Shown: positions 37,475 to 45,760, counted from the stretch's first letter. The stretch: DNA of 64,000 nucleotides from Paramicrobacterium chengjingii (GCF_011751765.2 NZ_CP061169.1:868001-932000); one strand, 5' to 3'. A program made the numbers and translations. The notes: generated by a model not told the origin, from the letters alone.

Positions 37475-37924
37475 TTAAATCCCCTTACAGATCGAGGGAA
37501 GCAGGTCGGCAGGAGCGCCGGCAGGGCACGGATTGAATGTGAAGATCACGAGCGTGCCGAGAACGATCAGCACGACGACGGCGATGAGAATCGCGATCTT
37601 GAGGGTGCCGCGCAGCCCGCGGCTGCGAGCGTAGTCGTTCACGAGCGTTCGCATGCCGTTGCCGCCATGAATGAGCGCGAGCCACAGCATGAGGCCGTCC
37701 CAGATCTGCCAGAACGGATCGGACCACTTTCCTCCGACGAAGGCGAAGTCGATGGCGTGAACTCCGTCGCCCACCATGAGGTTGACGAACAGGTGGCCGA
37801 AGATCAGCACGACGAGAAGCACGCCAGAGGCGCGCATGTAAATCCAGCCCCACTTCTCCCAGTTCGTGCCCTTCGAGCGGTTCGGATACGCCGGCGTGCG
37901 GGGAGCATCAATGGTTTGCGACAT
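37475..37924 (-). CDS. sdhD: Succinate dehydrogenase membrane anchor subunit D
   Basis: Hydrophobic anchor, 149 residues with three helices (about 30-52, 75-100 and 110-135). Haem/quinone-associated His residues lie in [12 protein letters not shown] and [14 protein letters not shown] at 37924 follows GGGAAC. It sits between sdhC and sdhA, which fixes the assignment despite the low conservation of this subunit. Confidence 0.93.
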   Translation of the reverse strand: MSQTIDAPRTPAYPNRSKGTNWEKWGWIYMRASGVLLVVLIFGHLFVNLMVGDGVHAIDFAFVGGKWSDPFWQIWDGLMLWLALIHGGNGMRTLVNDYARSRGLRGTLKIAILIAVVVLIVLGTLVIFTFNPCPAGAPADLLPSICKGI

Positions 37925-37938
37925 GTCGTTCCCCTTTC

Positions 37939-38358
37939 TCAGTGTCCGAAGACGTTCATCAGGTGCCTCGGCACGAAAGCGAGCATGGTGATGACCCACA
38001 CGACAATGACGATGTAGAACATCGCCCGCTGATAGGTGGGTCCCTTCTTCCACAGATCAATCAAAATGATCCGGATGCCGTTGAAGGCGTGGTACGCGAT
38101 GGCGCCAACGAGAGCGACCTCACCGAGCCCCATGATCGGGGTCTGGTATGTGCCGATGACGGCGTTGTAAGCCTCGGGCGAGACACGCACGAGGGCAGTG
38201 TCGAGAATGTGCACGAGGAGGAAGAAGAAGATGGCAACACCGGTGATACGGTGCAGAACCCACGACCACATGCCCTCGCGGCCACGGTAGAGAGTCCCTG
38301 CTGGACGCTTCGACGTGGTTGCTGACACTGGTGGAGTCCCTGCAGTCTTCGCTGACAC
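37939..38358 (-). CDS. sdhC: Succinate dehydrogenase cytochrome b556 subunit C
   Basis: Membrane anchor, 139 residues. The SdhC signature SWVLHRITGVAIFFFLLVHILDT holds the Ser/Arg of the quinone site and a haem-ligand His (read in two parts: SWVLHRITG and FLLVHILDT). GTG at 38358 is favoured because GGGAGGG lies 7-13 bases upstream; an in-frame ATG at 38385 precedes that site. First gene of the sdh operon. Confidence 0.92.
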   Translation of the reverse strand: MSAKTAGTPPVSATTSKRPAGTLYRGREGMWSWVLHRITGVAIFFFLLVHILDTALVRVSPEAYNAVIGTYQTPIMGLGEVALVGAIAYHAFNGIRIILIDLWKKGPTYQRAMFYIVIVVWVITMLAFVPRHLMNVFGH

Positions 38359-38477
38359 GGAACGACCCTCCCTGACGGTTCGCATTGTGCGTCGGCCGGA
38401 CGGCCGGCGAGCGCATGGCGCTGGTGTCCAGTCTATGCCGCTCTGAGGGCGCTCTGCCCCTAAGGGGACCCTAAGTG

Positions 38478-38491
38478 TCTCGACGTCGAGA
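38478..38491. promoter_or_regulatory. Perfect 14-bp palindrome between sdhC and manC
   Basis: TCTCGACGTCGAGA is an uninterrupted palindrome in the divergent sdhC/manC promoter region, 120 bp from sdhC and 46 bp from manC. It resembles TCTTGACGTCAAGA-type sites of winged-helix regulators. No regulator gene is adjacent, so a distant global regulator of respiration or central metabolism is more likely. Inference. Confidence 0.45.
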
Positions 38492-38536
38492 TAGTTGCCG
38501 AGGGGATGCCGATGACTGTGCAGATATCGTGGGAGC

Positions 38537-39652
38537 ATGACAAGTCCTTCAGGACGCTTCTATAGCGTGATCCCCGCCGGCGGCATCGGCTCTCGACTGT
38601 GGCCGCTGTCGCGCGCAGACGCCCCGAAGTTTTTGCACGACCTCACGGGCTCTGGCGTGACGCTGCTGCGCGCCACGTGGGATCGTCTTGCGCCCGTCGC
38701 CGGCGACGATCGAATCATGGTGGTGACCGGTCGCGCTCATCGCGCTGCCGTGGAAGCCCAGCTTCCCGAGATCAGCGACGCAAACATCGTGCTCGAGGCA
38801 GACCCGCGGGACTCCACAGTTGCAATCTGCCTGGCCGCTGCGATTCTGCAGCATCGCGAGCCCGATGTCATCGTCGGATCGTTCGCGGCAGATCACGTCA
38901 TTCGCGGCGACCGACTTTTCCGCTCTGCAGTACAGCAGGCGATTCTCTCGGCGGATGCCGGATACATCACCACCATCGGCATCCGTCCCACCGAGCCGGC
39001 AATCGGCTTCGGCTATATCAAGACGGGGGCACCGCTCTCAATCGATGAGACGGAGGGCGTGCTGACCGTCGACTCGTTCGTTGAGAAGCCCGACATCGAG
39101 CGAGCAAAGAGCTATGTCGACGACGGCGGCTATCTCTGGAACGCGGGAATGTTCATCTCGCGTGCCGACGTGCTGCTCGCAGAGTTGGCGAGCAACGAAC
39201 CCGCACTGCACGACACGATCATCGAACTCGCTGCTGCCTGGGACGACCCGACGACGCGTGGCCCGGCTGTTGATCGCCTGTGGCCGACGCTGAAGAAGAT
39301 CGCGATCGACTACTCGGTCGCCGAGCCGTCGGCGGCGAAAGGGCGCATGGCCGTTGTTCCCGGCCACTTCGGGTGGGACGATGTGGGGGACTTCGCCTCT
39401 CTCGCCAAGCTGAACTCCAACGGACGCGTCGGTGACCTCGCGATCCTCGGAGAGAATGCTCGCGTGCTTGCTGATGCCTCGAGCGGAATCGTCGTCGCGC
39501 ACAGCGACCGCGTCGTCAGCCTCATCGGCGTGAAAGACATCGTCGTCGTCGATACTCCTGATGCTCTGCTCGTCACGACGAGCGAGAACGCGCAGCGGGT
39601 GAAGGGCGTCGTCGACGCCCTGAAGATCTCGGGTCGCGACGACGTTCTTTAG
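38537..39652 (+). CDS. manC: Mannose-1-phosphate guanylyltransferase
   Basis: Makes GDP-mannose for glycan and lipoglycan synthesis. 371 residues. The nucleotidyltransferase motif is at the N-terminus (VIPAGGIGSRLWPLSRADAPKF) and the sugar-phosphate motif is FVEKPD. The isomerase domain found in bifunctional ManC proteins is absent. GGGAG precedes the ATG. Monocistronic, ending at a stem-loop (39668-39689). Confidence 0.93.
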   Translation: MTSPSGRFYSVIPAGGIGSRLWPLSRADAPKFLHDLTGSGVTLLRATWDRLAPVAGDDRIMVVTGRAHRAAVEAQLPEISDANIVLEADPRDSTVAICLAAAILQHREPDVIVGSFAADHVIRGDRLFRSAVQQAILSADAGYITTIGIRPTEPAIGFGYIKTGAPLSIDETEGVLTVDSFVEKPDIERAKSYVDDGGYLWNAGMFISRADVLLAELASNEPALHDTIIELAAAWDDPTTRGPAVDRLWPTLKKIAIDYSVAEPSAAKGRMAVVPGHFGWDDVGDFASLAKLNSNGRVGDLAILGENARVLADASSGIVVAHSDRVVSLIGVKDIVVVDTPDALLVTTSENAQRVKGVVDALKISGRDDVL

Positions 39653-39667
39653 CAGCTCGAGTCAAAA

Positions 39668-39697
39668 GTGGCAGTTTCTGCCATTTTTTGGTAGAGT
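39668..39697 (+). promoter_or_regulatory. Stem-loop and promoter in front of a leaderless TetR gene
   Basis: TGGCAG-TTT-CTGCCA (39669-39683) followed by TTTTTT reads as the manC terminator. The same sequence overlaps the spacer of a possible promoter (GTGGCA at 39668, 18-bp spacer, TAGAGT at 39692) whose start point would fall at the TetR ATG (39704), implying a leaderless message. The palindrome could also be the TetR operator. One element may serve both purposes. Confidence 0.5.
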
Positions 39698-39703
39698 TGC
39701 CCT

Positions 39704-40273
39704 ATGGCTGGCAAGGCGCTTGAGGCAACTCGATTACGTGTATCTGAGGCGTGTTGCGCAATTTACATCGCGCACAAGACCACAGATCTCACCGTTGCTG
39801 AGATCGCGCGGGAAGCCGAGGTTGCCGAGAGAAGTTTCTACCGCTACTTTCCGATCAAGGCTGAGAGCGTCGGTCCGGTTTTCGACTGGACAACGCGCAC
39901 TTTCAATGAGGCGGTTGCCGCTGCCCCACGGGACGTTCCACTTCAATCCGTCTTGCGCGACGGATACCGTGCGATGCTCGGAGGAGACGTCGCCGATCGA
40001 ACTCGCAATCTTTTTCCTCTCGTGTTCGCGGATGCCGAGATGTGGTCGGTCTTCCTTCGCAAGGTGCACGACGGCGAACGCTCGCTTGCGCCGATTCTGG
40101 CGTCTCGGCTCGGCATCGTGACGGATTCCGTCTTTGCCCGGACCGTGGCGGCCGCAGTTGCCAGTGCAACGCGCATCTCGCTTGAAGAGATGATCACGAC
40201 GGGCGAGGATCCCGAGCAGATATTTCTTGAGTCCCTCGAAGCCTTTTCAACAGGAGACCTCATCGAGAGATGA
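39704..40273 (+). CDS. TetR family transcriptional regulator
   Basis: 189 residues. N-terminal helix-turn-helix (about 23-50, LTVAEIAREAEVAERSFYRYFPIKAE in part) and a helical ligand domain. No ribosome site precedes the ATG and a -10 box ends 7 bases upstream, so the message is probably leaderless. It is co-directional with the SDR gene 70 bp downstream, its likely target. Ligand unknown. Confidence 0.9.
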   Translation: MAGKALEATRLRVSEACCAIYIAHKTTDLTVAEIAREAEVAERSFYRYFPIKAESVGPVFDWTTRTFNEAVAAAPRDVPLQSVLRDGYRAMLGGDVADRTRNLFPLVFADAEMWSVFLRKVHDGERSLAPILASRLGIVTDSVFARTVAAAVASATRISLEEMITTGEDPEQIFLESLEAFSTGDLIER

Positions 40274-40342
40274 TGCATGCCGCCGACAGGCCGGCCCGCC
40301 GGACGGCGTACGCAAAACCGGGCCAGATAAGTGAGGAAACAC

Positions 40343-41179
40343 ATGACTGGGCTGTTAGAAAGAAAAGTTGCTATCGTCACCGGAGGCACCAGCGGGATCG
40401 GACTCGCGACAGTCGAGCGCTTCGTCGCTGAAGGCGCGAGTGTCGTTGTGGCTGACATCCAGGATGAGCTTGGTGAAGGAATCGCGCAGAGGCTCGGGGA
40501 CGCCGTCTTTTATTGCCATACTGACGTCACAGACGAAGCGGCAATTGAAGCCGTTGTCGCGAAAACCGTCGAACACTTCGGCTCACTCGACGTGATGTAC
40601 AACAATGCCGGTGCCGGGGGAGACCCGGCACCCATGACAGAGCTCGGGTCCGAGGGCTTCGACCGCACGGTCGCGCTTCTTGCTCGCTCGGTGCTGCTCG
40701 GTCACAAGTACGCCGCGAAGCAGTTTCAGGCACAAGGAACTGGCGGCTCGATTATCTCGACGGCGTCCGCTGCTGGGCTTCAAGGCGGCTGGTCGGCTGC
40801 TGGCTACACGATCGCCAAGCACGCAGTTGTCGGCATCGTTCGACAGGCCGTGGCAGAGCTCGCTCCTCATGGCATTCGTTCGAATGCAATCGCGCCGGGA
40901 ATCATTATGACGCCGATCATGGCCCGTACGTTCGGCGTACCGGTGGAGGACGCCGAACCATTTGCAGAGTTTCTCGCTGAGAAGCTTGGTTCGACACAAC
41001 CGATCGGTCGCGTCGGCCAGGCCGACGACATCGCCAAGGTTGCGACGTTCCTCGCCAGCGATCTCGCGGGTTTTGTGACAGGTGTCACGATTCCTGTCGA
41101 TGGTGGCGCTACTGCCGTCACCCAGGGCAGCTTCTCAACGGACGTGGTTGACGCTGCGAAGGAGTACACGGAACGATAA
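40343..41179 (+). CDS. Short-chain dehydrogenase/reductase
   Basis: Classical SDR oxidoreductase, 278 residues. Cofactor motif TGGTSGIG near residue 12, NNAGAGG at about 89-95, catalytic Ser in STASAAG and the YxxxK pair in YTIAKHA; Asp in VVADIQ after strand 2 favours NAD(H). The C-terminus FVTGVTIPVDGGATA is typical. GAGG precedes ATG 40343. Substrate unknown. A stem-loop follows at 41184-41224. Confidence 0.92.
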   Translation: MTGLLERKVAIVTGGTSGIGLATVERFVAEGASVVVADIQDELGEGIAQRLGDAVFYCHTDVTDEAAIEAVVAKTVEHFGSLDVMYNNAGAGGDPAPMTELGSEGFDRTVALLARSVLLGHKYAAKQFQAQGTGGSIISTASAAGLQGGWSAAGYTIAKHAVVGIVRQAVAELAPHGIRSNAIAPGIIMTPIMARTFGVPVEDAEPFAEFLAEKLGSTQPIGRVGQADDIAKVATFLASDLAGFVTGVTIPVDGGATAVTQGSFSTDVVDAAKEYTER

Positions 41180-41183
41180 GTAG

Positions 41184-41224
41184 CGAAACGGAGTGCCTTC
41201 GTGAATGCGGGGTACTCCGTTTCG
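41184..41224 (+). terminator. Stem-loop after the SDR gene
   Basis: CGAAACGGAGT (41184-41194) pairs exactly with ACTCCGTTTCG (41214-41224) around a 19-base loop, 5 bases after the SDR stop codon. No U-run. Probable transcription end or 3' stabiliser. Confidence 0.5.
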
Positions 41225-41536
41225 ACACAGACAGTGCAGCGGTTCGGTTCATCCAGAGGATTGTCCGTCGCCGTCGGACGCAACGCCGGGCACGATCATG
41301 AACCTGACCTCGTGCACGAAGCGTGGCCGCGATGGAGCCGGGTTCACTCCCGCCAGAGAGCGGCGGGCGCGCTCGCACATGGTCGGGCTCAACGGCGCAC
41401 CAGGCCTGCTTTGAGCGTGGGAGACGTCGTTTTCTCGCCGTGACTCTCAAACTCGGCGACTGCGGTATCGAGCACCGCCCAGCAGCTCGACAATTCAGAT
41501 ACTGCGTCGGAGCGCAGTTCTTGACCTTCAGCCAGG
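41225..41536. other. Intergenic stretch without a convincing gene
   Basis: About 310 bases between the stem-loop and the MerR/clamp gene. No complete protein of recognised family is encoded. The only open frame of note is a 56-codon minus-strand ORF (41389-41559), listed separately. A TTGACC box at 41521-41526 may be the -35 element of the MerR/clamp gene. The stretch may hold decayed sequence. Confidence 0.5.
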
Positions 41537-41559
41537 GTGAGCGTTGATGATGGTTCCAT
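41389..41559 (-). CDS. Possible small protein, 56 residues
   Basis: Minus-strand ORF from ATG (41559) to TGA (41389). The peptide is plausible (ELRSDAVSELSSC, AVLDTAVAEFESHGEKTT, then LKAGLVRR at the end) and not low-complexity. There is a faint likeness to the helix pattern of LOTUS/NYN-associated domains, too weak to use. No ribosome site is visible and the start codon shares bases with the proposed ATG of the MerR/clamp gene, which argues against both being active starts. It may be a decayed fragment. Confidence 0.2.
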   Translation of the reverse strand: MEPSSTLTLAEGQELRSDAVSELSSCWAVLDTAVAEFESHGEKTTSPTLKAGLVRR

Positions 41560-42670
41560 GGAGCAGTTTCACGAGTCCGTCGATGTGCAGTTGAGAGCTA
41601 GCGGGCGTCGTTTGCAGACGATCAGCGCGTTCGCTCACTCGGTGGGACTCAGCGCCAGCGCGCTTCGACAGTATGGGGAGAACGGTCTGCTCCGTCCTGC
41701 CGCAGTCGATGACCGAACCGGCTATCGCTACTACCACCCTGAGCAGCAGCAGCGAGCGATTTGGATACGGCGTTTGAGGGACGCGGGCCTCAGCCTGGAG
41801 CGAATCAAAGCCGTGCTCGATGGCGATGCCGCGGACGCGGAGAACATACTGGATGAGTGGTTGGCGAATGCCCAGGAACGATCGACGGCCGCAGAAGAGT
41901 TGGTTGCGGATTTCACAGTCACTTCGAGGGCTCGCCTCGACCCAAACCCTGTGCGTCGCACCTGTGTTCAGTTCGATGCAGCGGTACTCGGGTCGGCAAT
42001 CCGGCAGGTTCAGTCTGCGTCTGCCCATGGCGACCCCGATTTCGATGGTGTGCTGATTGACGCCGGTACCGACTCGGTGTCGGTGACCGCGACTGACCGG
42101 TATCTTTTGATGGGGCGAATGGACGTCGCAATGAGCATCGATGGTCCTCCTGCGAGAGTGCGGGTCGACTCCACGCCAGCGCTAAAGTGGCTTCGAGCGC
42201 GTCAACTCGTTGAGCTTGTCATTGAGGCTCCGACTGGTCGCGATCACCGCGGGAAAGATGCCTCTGTCTCACTCAGAGACTCGCGAGGTGAGGTGCTCGA
42301 GCTGGTTTCGAAACCAGACAGGTTCCCCAGCGTCCATCACCTTGGCCTCGAAGATGGAGAAGCGTGGAGCAGACTCGTCTTCGATCGAGCCGACACGCTC
42401 CATCTCGCTTCGTCAGCTGAGAGTCTGAGCGTGTTCCTGACCTCAACGGGCAGCGAGTGTCAGCTGGCCGTGGGAAACCGGACCCTCTCAGGGTTCGCCA
42501 GCGGTGCAGCCGTGTCTCTTGAACTTTCGGGCCTTGCTCTGGCGTCCATTGCCAATGCAGCAGTCGCGCGCGAACTCGTCTGTGATGTCCGTGAACCGGA
42601 CGAAGCGATAGTGTGGCGTTCGCCCGGTCAACCGGACTTCATCTCACTGGTCATGCCCCGGCTCGCATGA
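41558..42670 (+). CDS. MerR-type regulator fused to DNA polymerase III beta-clamp domains
   Basis: 370 residues. Residues 18-88 form a MerR helix-turn-helix (SVGLSASALRQYGENGLL, GYRYYHPEQQQR, IRRLRDAGLSLERI). Residues 138-370 match sliding-clamp (DnaN) domains 2 and 3: FDGVLIDAG with TATDRYLL (178-184), RFPSVHHL (255-262) and the clamp-like C-terminus LVMPRLA (364-370). Clamp domain 1 is missing. The clamp part probably senses a ligand instead of circling DNA. ATG 41558 (GTG 41537 alternative) may be leaderless behind TTGACC at 41521. The stop overlaps an MFS exporter start (ATGA), its probable target. Confidence 0.82.
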   Translation: MEQFHESVDVQLRASGRRLQTISAFAHSVGLSASALRQYGENGLLRPAAVDDRTGYRYYHPEQQQRAIWIRRLRDAGLSLERIKAVLDGDAADAENILDEWLANAQERSTAAEELVADFTVTSRARLDPNPVRRTCVQFDAAVLGSAIRQVQSASAHGDPDFDGVLIDAGTDSVSVTATDRYLLMGRMDVAMSIDGPPARVRVDSTPALKWLRARQLVELVIEAPTGRDHRGKDASVSLRDSRGEVLELVSKPDRFPSVHHLGLEDGEAWSRLVFDRADTLHLASSAESLSVFLTSTGSECQLAVGNRTLSGFASGAAVSLELSGLALASIANAAVARELVCDVREPDEAIVWRSPGQPDFISLVMPRLA

Positions 42671-43878
42671 CTCGCTTCGCAGTTCCGCGGGGTTTCAACG
42701 CTTGGGTGGCTGCAACGGTCGGCTCAGAACTCGGTTCTGGGGTTCTCGCGTTTGCTCTGACGTGGGTGGCATCCGGACACGGCCCAGACGTCGCCTCGGC
42801 AGTGCTTACCGTGACGGTGGCTCCCTCTGTGTTCCTGGTGCTGCTCGGTGGCGCGGTCACTGACCGGTTCGGGCCTCGTCGAGTCATGATCAGCTGCACC
42901 ATCGTACTGATGACGACCAGCGCGAGCCTCGCCCTCGCCGTCACGCTCTGGGCAACGCCACCACTACTGCTGCTGATCACGGCTGCGCTCATCGGCACCG
43001 TTGCCGCGTTTCTCCGTCCGGCCGCGGGTGTGTTCCCTCGCCTCTTCGTCGCGGACAACACACTCGGCGCGGCCATGGCGCGAGTCGGGATGGCCAGCCA
43101 GCTCGCGCGCACAATCGCCCCGCCCCTTGGCGGATTGCTCATCGGCGTCACTGCGCTGAGCGGAGTCGCCCTGCTCGACGTGCTCGGATGCGCTGCCATG
43201 CTGGTCACCCTTCTCATGATTCGTCCGCCTATCGAACACGCGACTGCGATTGAGGCTGTCACCGTCCGTGGCATCGCCGACGGCATGACAACCGCGCGAG
43301 CCACAAAGGGTGTGCCTGCGCTCCTGGTGTGTGTCGCAATCGTTGCTGGCGCAGTGATCCCCGCTGTCCTTCTCGGAATACCACTCGCCGCACGAGAACG
43401 TGGCTGGACCGCAACGGAGGCCGGTGTGATTGAAGCAGGCTGGATTGCGGGCGGCCTTGTGTGCGGAGCATGGTTCGCCTGGCGAGGTACCGCGTCACGA
43501 GTCTGGCTCCCCATGGCCGCTGGACCGCTTGTTGTCGCAGCGGGCCTCGGACTCCTCGCACTCGCACCAATCTGGGGAATCGCCGCGGCAAGCACCATCC
43601 TCGTGGGTGTCGGAGTCGTCATCTTTACCGCCCACGTCTTCCCGACCTACATTCTGCTCGCACCGGCATCAATGATCTCCCGGTTTCAGAGCCTGCTCAT
43701 ACTCGTACAACAAGCACCACAACTCATCGTCAATCCGCTCATCGGGCTGATCGTCGCCTCGACCGGAACCGCAACCATGCTGGCAGCGTCAGCAGGAATC
43801 GCAATACTGGCGTCCATCGTCGTCGTCACAGACAAAACGCTGCAAACCTTTACGACGGGCTCCGAGACCGCCTCATAG
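42667..43878 (+). CDS. MFS transporter (probable exporter)
   Basis: Twelve-helix MFS protein, 403 residues. The loop motif between helices 2 and 3 is TDRFGPRRVM; helix 4-5 region has RVGMASQLARTIAPPLGG, as in macrolide-type and other small-molecule exporters. ATG 42667 overlaps the MerR/clamp stop (ATGA), so both are made together. Codon use in the last part is richer in A than in its neighbours. Exported compound unknown; a clamp-binding compound is the attractive guess. Confidence 0.87.
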   Translation: MTRFAVPRGFNAWVAATVGSELGSGVLAFALTWVASGHGPDVASAVLTVTVAPSVFLVLLGGAVTDRFGPRRVMISCTIVLMTTSASLALAVTLWATPPLLLLITAALIGTVAAFLRPAAGVFPRLFVADNTLGAAMARVGMASQLARTIAPPLGGLLIGVTALSGVALLDVLGCAAMLVTLLMIRPPIEHATAIEAVTVRGIADGMTTARATKGVPALLVCVAIVAGAVIPAVLLGIPLAARERGWTATEAGVIEAGWIAGGLVCGAWFAWRGTASRVWLPMAAGPLVVAAGLGLLALAPIWGIAAASTILVGVGVVIFTAHVFPTYILLAPASMISRFQSLLILVQQAPQLIVNPLIGLIVASTGTATMLAASAGIAILASIVVVTDKTLQTFTTGSETAS

Positions 43879-43922
43879 AACCGTCCGTCGTGGCTCCGGA
43901 TTGAGGGTCACACCAATTGCCG

Positions 43923-43951
43923 TTTACTTTGTGGCATCCGTCGTCTATGCT
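43923..43951 (+). promoter_or_regulatory. Candidate promoter of the ABC-F gene
   Basis: TTTACT (43923-43928), a 17-bp spacer and TATGCT (43946-43951), each matching the vegetative consensus at 4 of 6. It would give a leader of about 140 bases before the ABC-F start codon, which contains the alternative pairings described at 44022-44106. Confidence 0.4.
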
Positions 43952-44021
43952 CGACCATCGTGAAGATCTAACGCACCCTGTACAGTCCGCGTCTGAAGGC
44001 TCAGCCCGGCGGACACCGTCA

Positions 44022-44106
44022 CAGGTGCGCGGGATTCACATCCGCTCATGCAGAGCAGCCGATGTTCGGCGCGTGCACCTGGTCGACCCCGAGGGACCAG
44101 ATGCAC
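44022..44106 (+). promoter_or_regulatory. Structured leader of the ABC-F gene with a start-codon hairpin
   Basis: Bases 44073-44084 pair with 44095-44106 at 11 of 12 positions, which puts part of the GAGGGA ribosome site in the loop and the start codon (44101-44103) in the stem. An upstream segment, 44022-44031, can pair with 44072-44081 (10 pairs, one G-U) and would prevent that hairpin. The two states are mutually exclusive, as in translational attenuators of antibiotic-resistance genes. Structure-based inference. Confidence 0.55.
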
Positions 44107-45756
44107 ACTCAATCACTCCATAAACACACGGCTGCGACGTTCGATCATCTTCGCCTCGATGGCATCTCGCGATCATTCGGCGATCGTCGCGTTCTGACGA
44201 ACGTTGGCTTCAGCGTTCCCCGGGGAGCGCGAATCGGCCTGATCGGCGAAAACGGCGCGGGCAAGTCGACGCTGCTGCGCATCATCGCCGGCGTTGATGA
44301 ACCCGATTCCGGCACGGTGGCGCGCTCGGCTCGAACGGGACTGCTCTGGCAGGAGGTTCCGCGCGATGCCGACGACACTGTCGACGATCTGATCGAGCGG
44401 GCTCTCGTCGAGTTTCGTCTCGCCGAGCATGAACTGACGGATGCCGCTGAGAAGCTCGGCTCCTCAGCGTCCGATTCCGAGCGTTACGCCGCTGCCCTCG
44501 AGAACGCTGAGCGCCTTGATGTGTGGGCCATCGACGCCCGCAGGGACCGCGTACTTGCGGGGTTGGGGCTCGACAGCATCCCGCGCCAGCGACGGCTTGA
44601 TGCGGTGAGCGGTGGCCAGCGCAGTCGATTCGCGCTCGCCGCTTTGCTGCTCGAGCGACCGGATGCTCTGCTGCTCGACGAGCCGACAAACCACCTCGAC
44701 GATTCGGCGGTGTCGTTTCTGCGCGATGAACTCACCGGGTGGAATGGCCCTGTGCTGTTCGCGAGCCACGACCGCGCGTTTCTCGATGAGGCTGCGACGG
44801 CGCTGATCGATCTCGACGCCGGCCGTTCCGGACGTGGGGAATCCCACGGTGTCACCGTCTTCGGCGGCAGCTTTACCGAGTATCTTGATGCAAAGCAGGC
44901 CGAACGGGAAAGGTGGGAGCAGCAGTTTGCCGCCGAGCAAGACGAACTGAAGCAATTGAAACTCACCGTCGACGTCACGGCACGGCACGTGAATCACGGG
45001 CGCGGACCGACAGACAACGACAAGTTCATTACCAAGTTCAAACGGGCTCGCACCGACGGCGCGATCAGCCGTCGTGTGAAGGATGCTCGCGGACGTCTGG
45101 ATGACCTGCGTGAGAATCACGTTCGCAAGCCGCCGACGCTGCTGAGCTTCACCGGCATCCCGACCGGGTCACATGCACGTGGCGAGGGCACGGCGCTGCT
45201 CGCCGTGCGCGACGTGTGCATTCGGGGAAGGCTGCGCGCCGACCGGGTGACAATCGAGCCGCAGACGCAGCTACTCGTGACGGGGCCGAACGGAGCGGGC
45301 AAGTCGACACTGCTGCACGTCATGGCCGGAGATCTGCGGCCCGACAGGGGAAACGTTGCTCGAAGGCGAGGCCTGCGCGTGCAGCTGCTGGAGCAAGACG
45401 TGCGCTTCGCGAAACCGGATGCGTCTGCCCGTCAGCTGTACGAGAAGGCACTCGGCGAGAAACGTGCGGGGCAGGTGCCGCTGACTTCCCTCGGCCTCGT
45501 CGCCCCGCGTGATGCGGATCGCCCCGTGGGGTCGCTGTCAGTCGGGCAGCAGCGTCGCGTGGCACTCGCACTCATCATCGCGAAGCCGCCGCACCTGTTT
45601 CTTCTCGACGAACCGACGAATCACCTCTCGCTCTCGCTTGCCACAGAGCTGGAGCACGCGCTGGGCAGCTACCCGGGCGCTGTCGTAATCGCGAGCCACG
45701 ATCGGTGGCTGCGCCGACGCTGGAACGAGGAAGAGTTCGCACTGACGGCAGAATAG
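44101..45756 (+). CDS. ABC-F family ATPase (ribosome-protection or translation-factor type)
   Basis: Soluble protein of 551 residues with two ABC domains and no membrane segment. Domain 1: Walker A GENGAGKST (49-57), signature VSGGQRSRFALA, Walker B LLLDEPTNHLDD. Linker with charged helices (about 255-330). Domain 2: GPNGAGKST, signature LSVGQQRRVALA (Val in place of the usual Gly) and FLLDEPTNHLS. ABC-F proteins bind the ribosomal E site and some give resistance to macrolides, lincosamides or pleuromutilins. Sequence alone does not separate resistance from housekeeping types. Confidence 0.9.
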   Translation: MHTQSLHKHTAATFDHLRLDGISRSFGDRRVLTNVGFSVPRGARIGLIGENGAGKSTLLRIIAGVDEPDSGTVARSARTGLLWQEVPRDADDTVDDLIERALVEFRLAEHELTDAAEKLGSSASDSERYAAALENAERLDVWAIDARRDRVLAGLGLDSIPRQRRLDAVSGGQRSRFALAALLLERPDALLLDEPTNHLDDSAVSFLRDELTGWNGPVLFASHDRAFLDEAATALIDLDAGRSGRGESHGVTVFGGSFTEYLDAKQAERERWEQQFAAEQDELKQLKLTVDVTARHVNHGRGPTDNDKFITKFKRARTDGAISRRVKDARGRLDDLRENHVRKPPTLLSFTGIPTGSHARGEGTALLAVRDVCIRGRLRADRVTIEPQTQLLVTGPNGAGKSTLLHVMAGDLRPDRGNVARRRGLRVQLLEQDVRFAKPDASARQLYEKALGEKRAGQVPLTSLGLVAPRDADRPVGSLSVGQQRRVALALIIAKPPHLFLLDEPTNHLSLSLATELEHALGSYPGAVVIASHDRWLRRRWNEEEFALTAE

Positions 45757-45760
45757 GAGG

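Noticed and set aside
43947..44123. Leader ORF (58 codons) crossing the ABC-F start hairpin
   Set aside because: Its ATG would overlap the proposed -10 box and no ribosome site is visible; composition is not protein-like.
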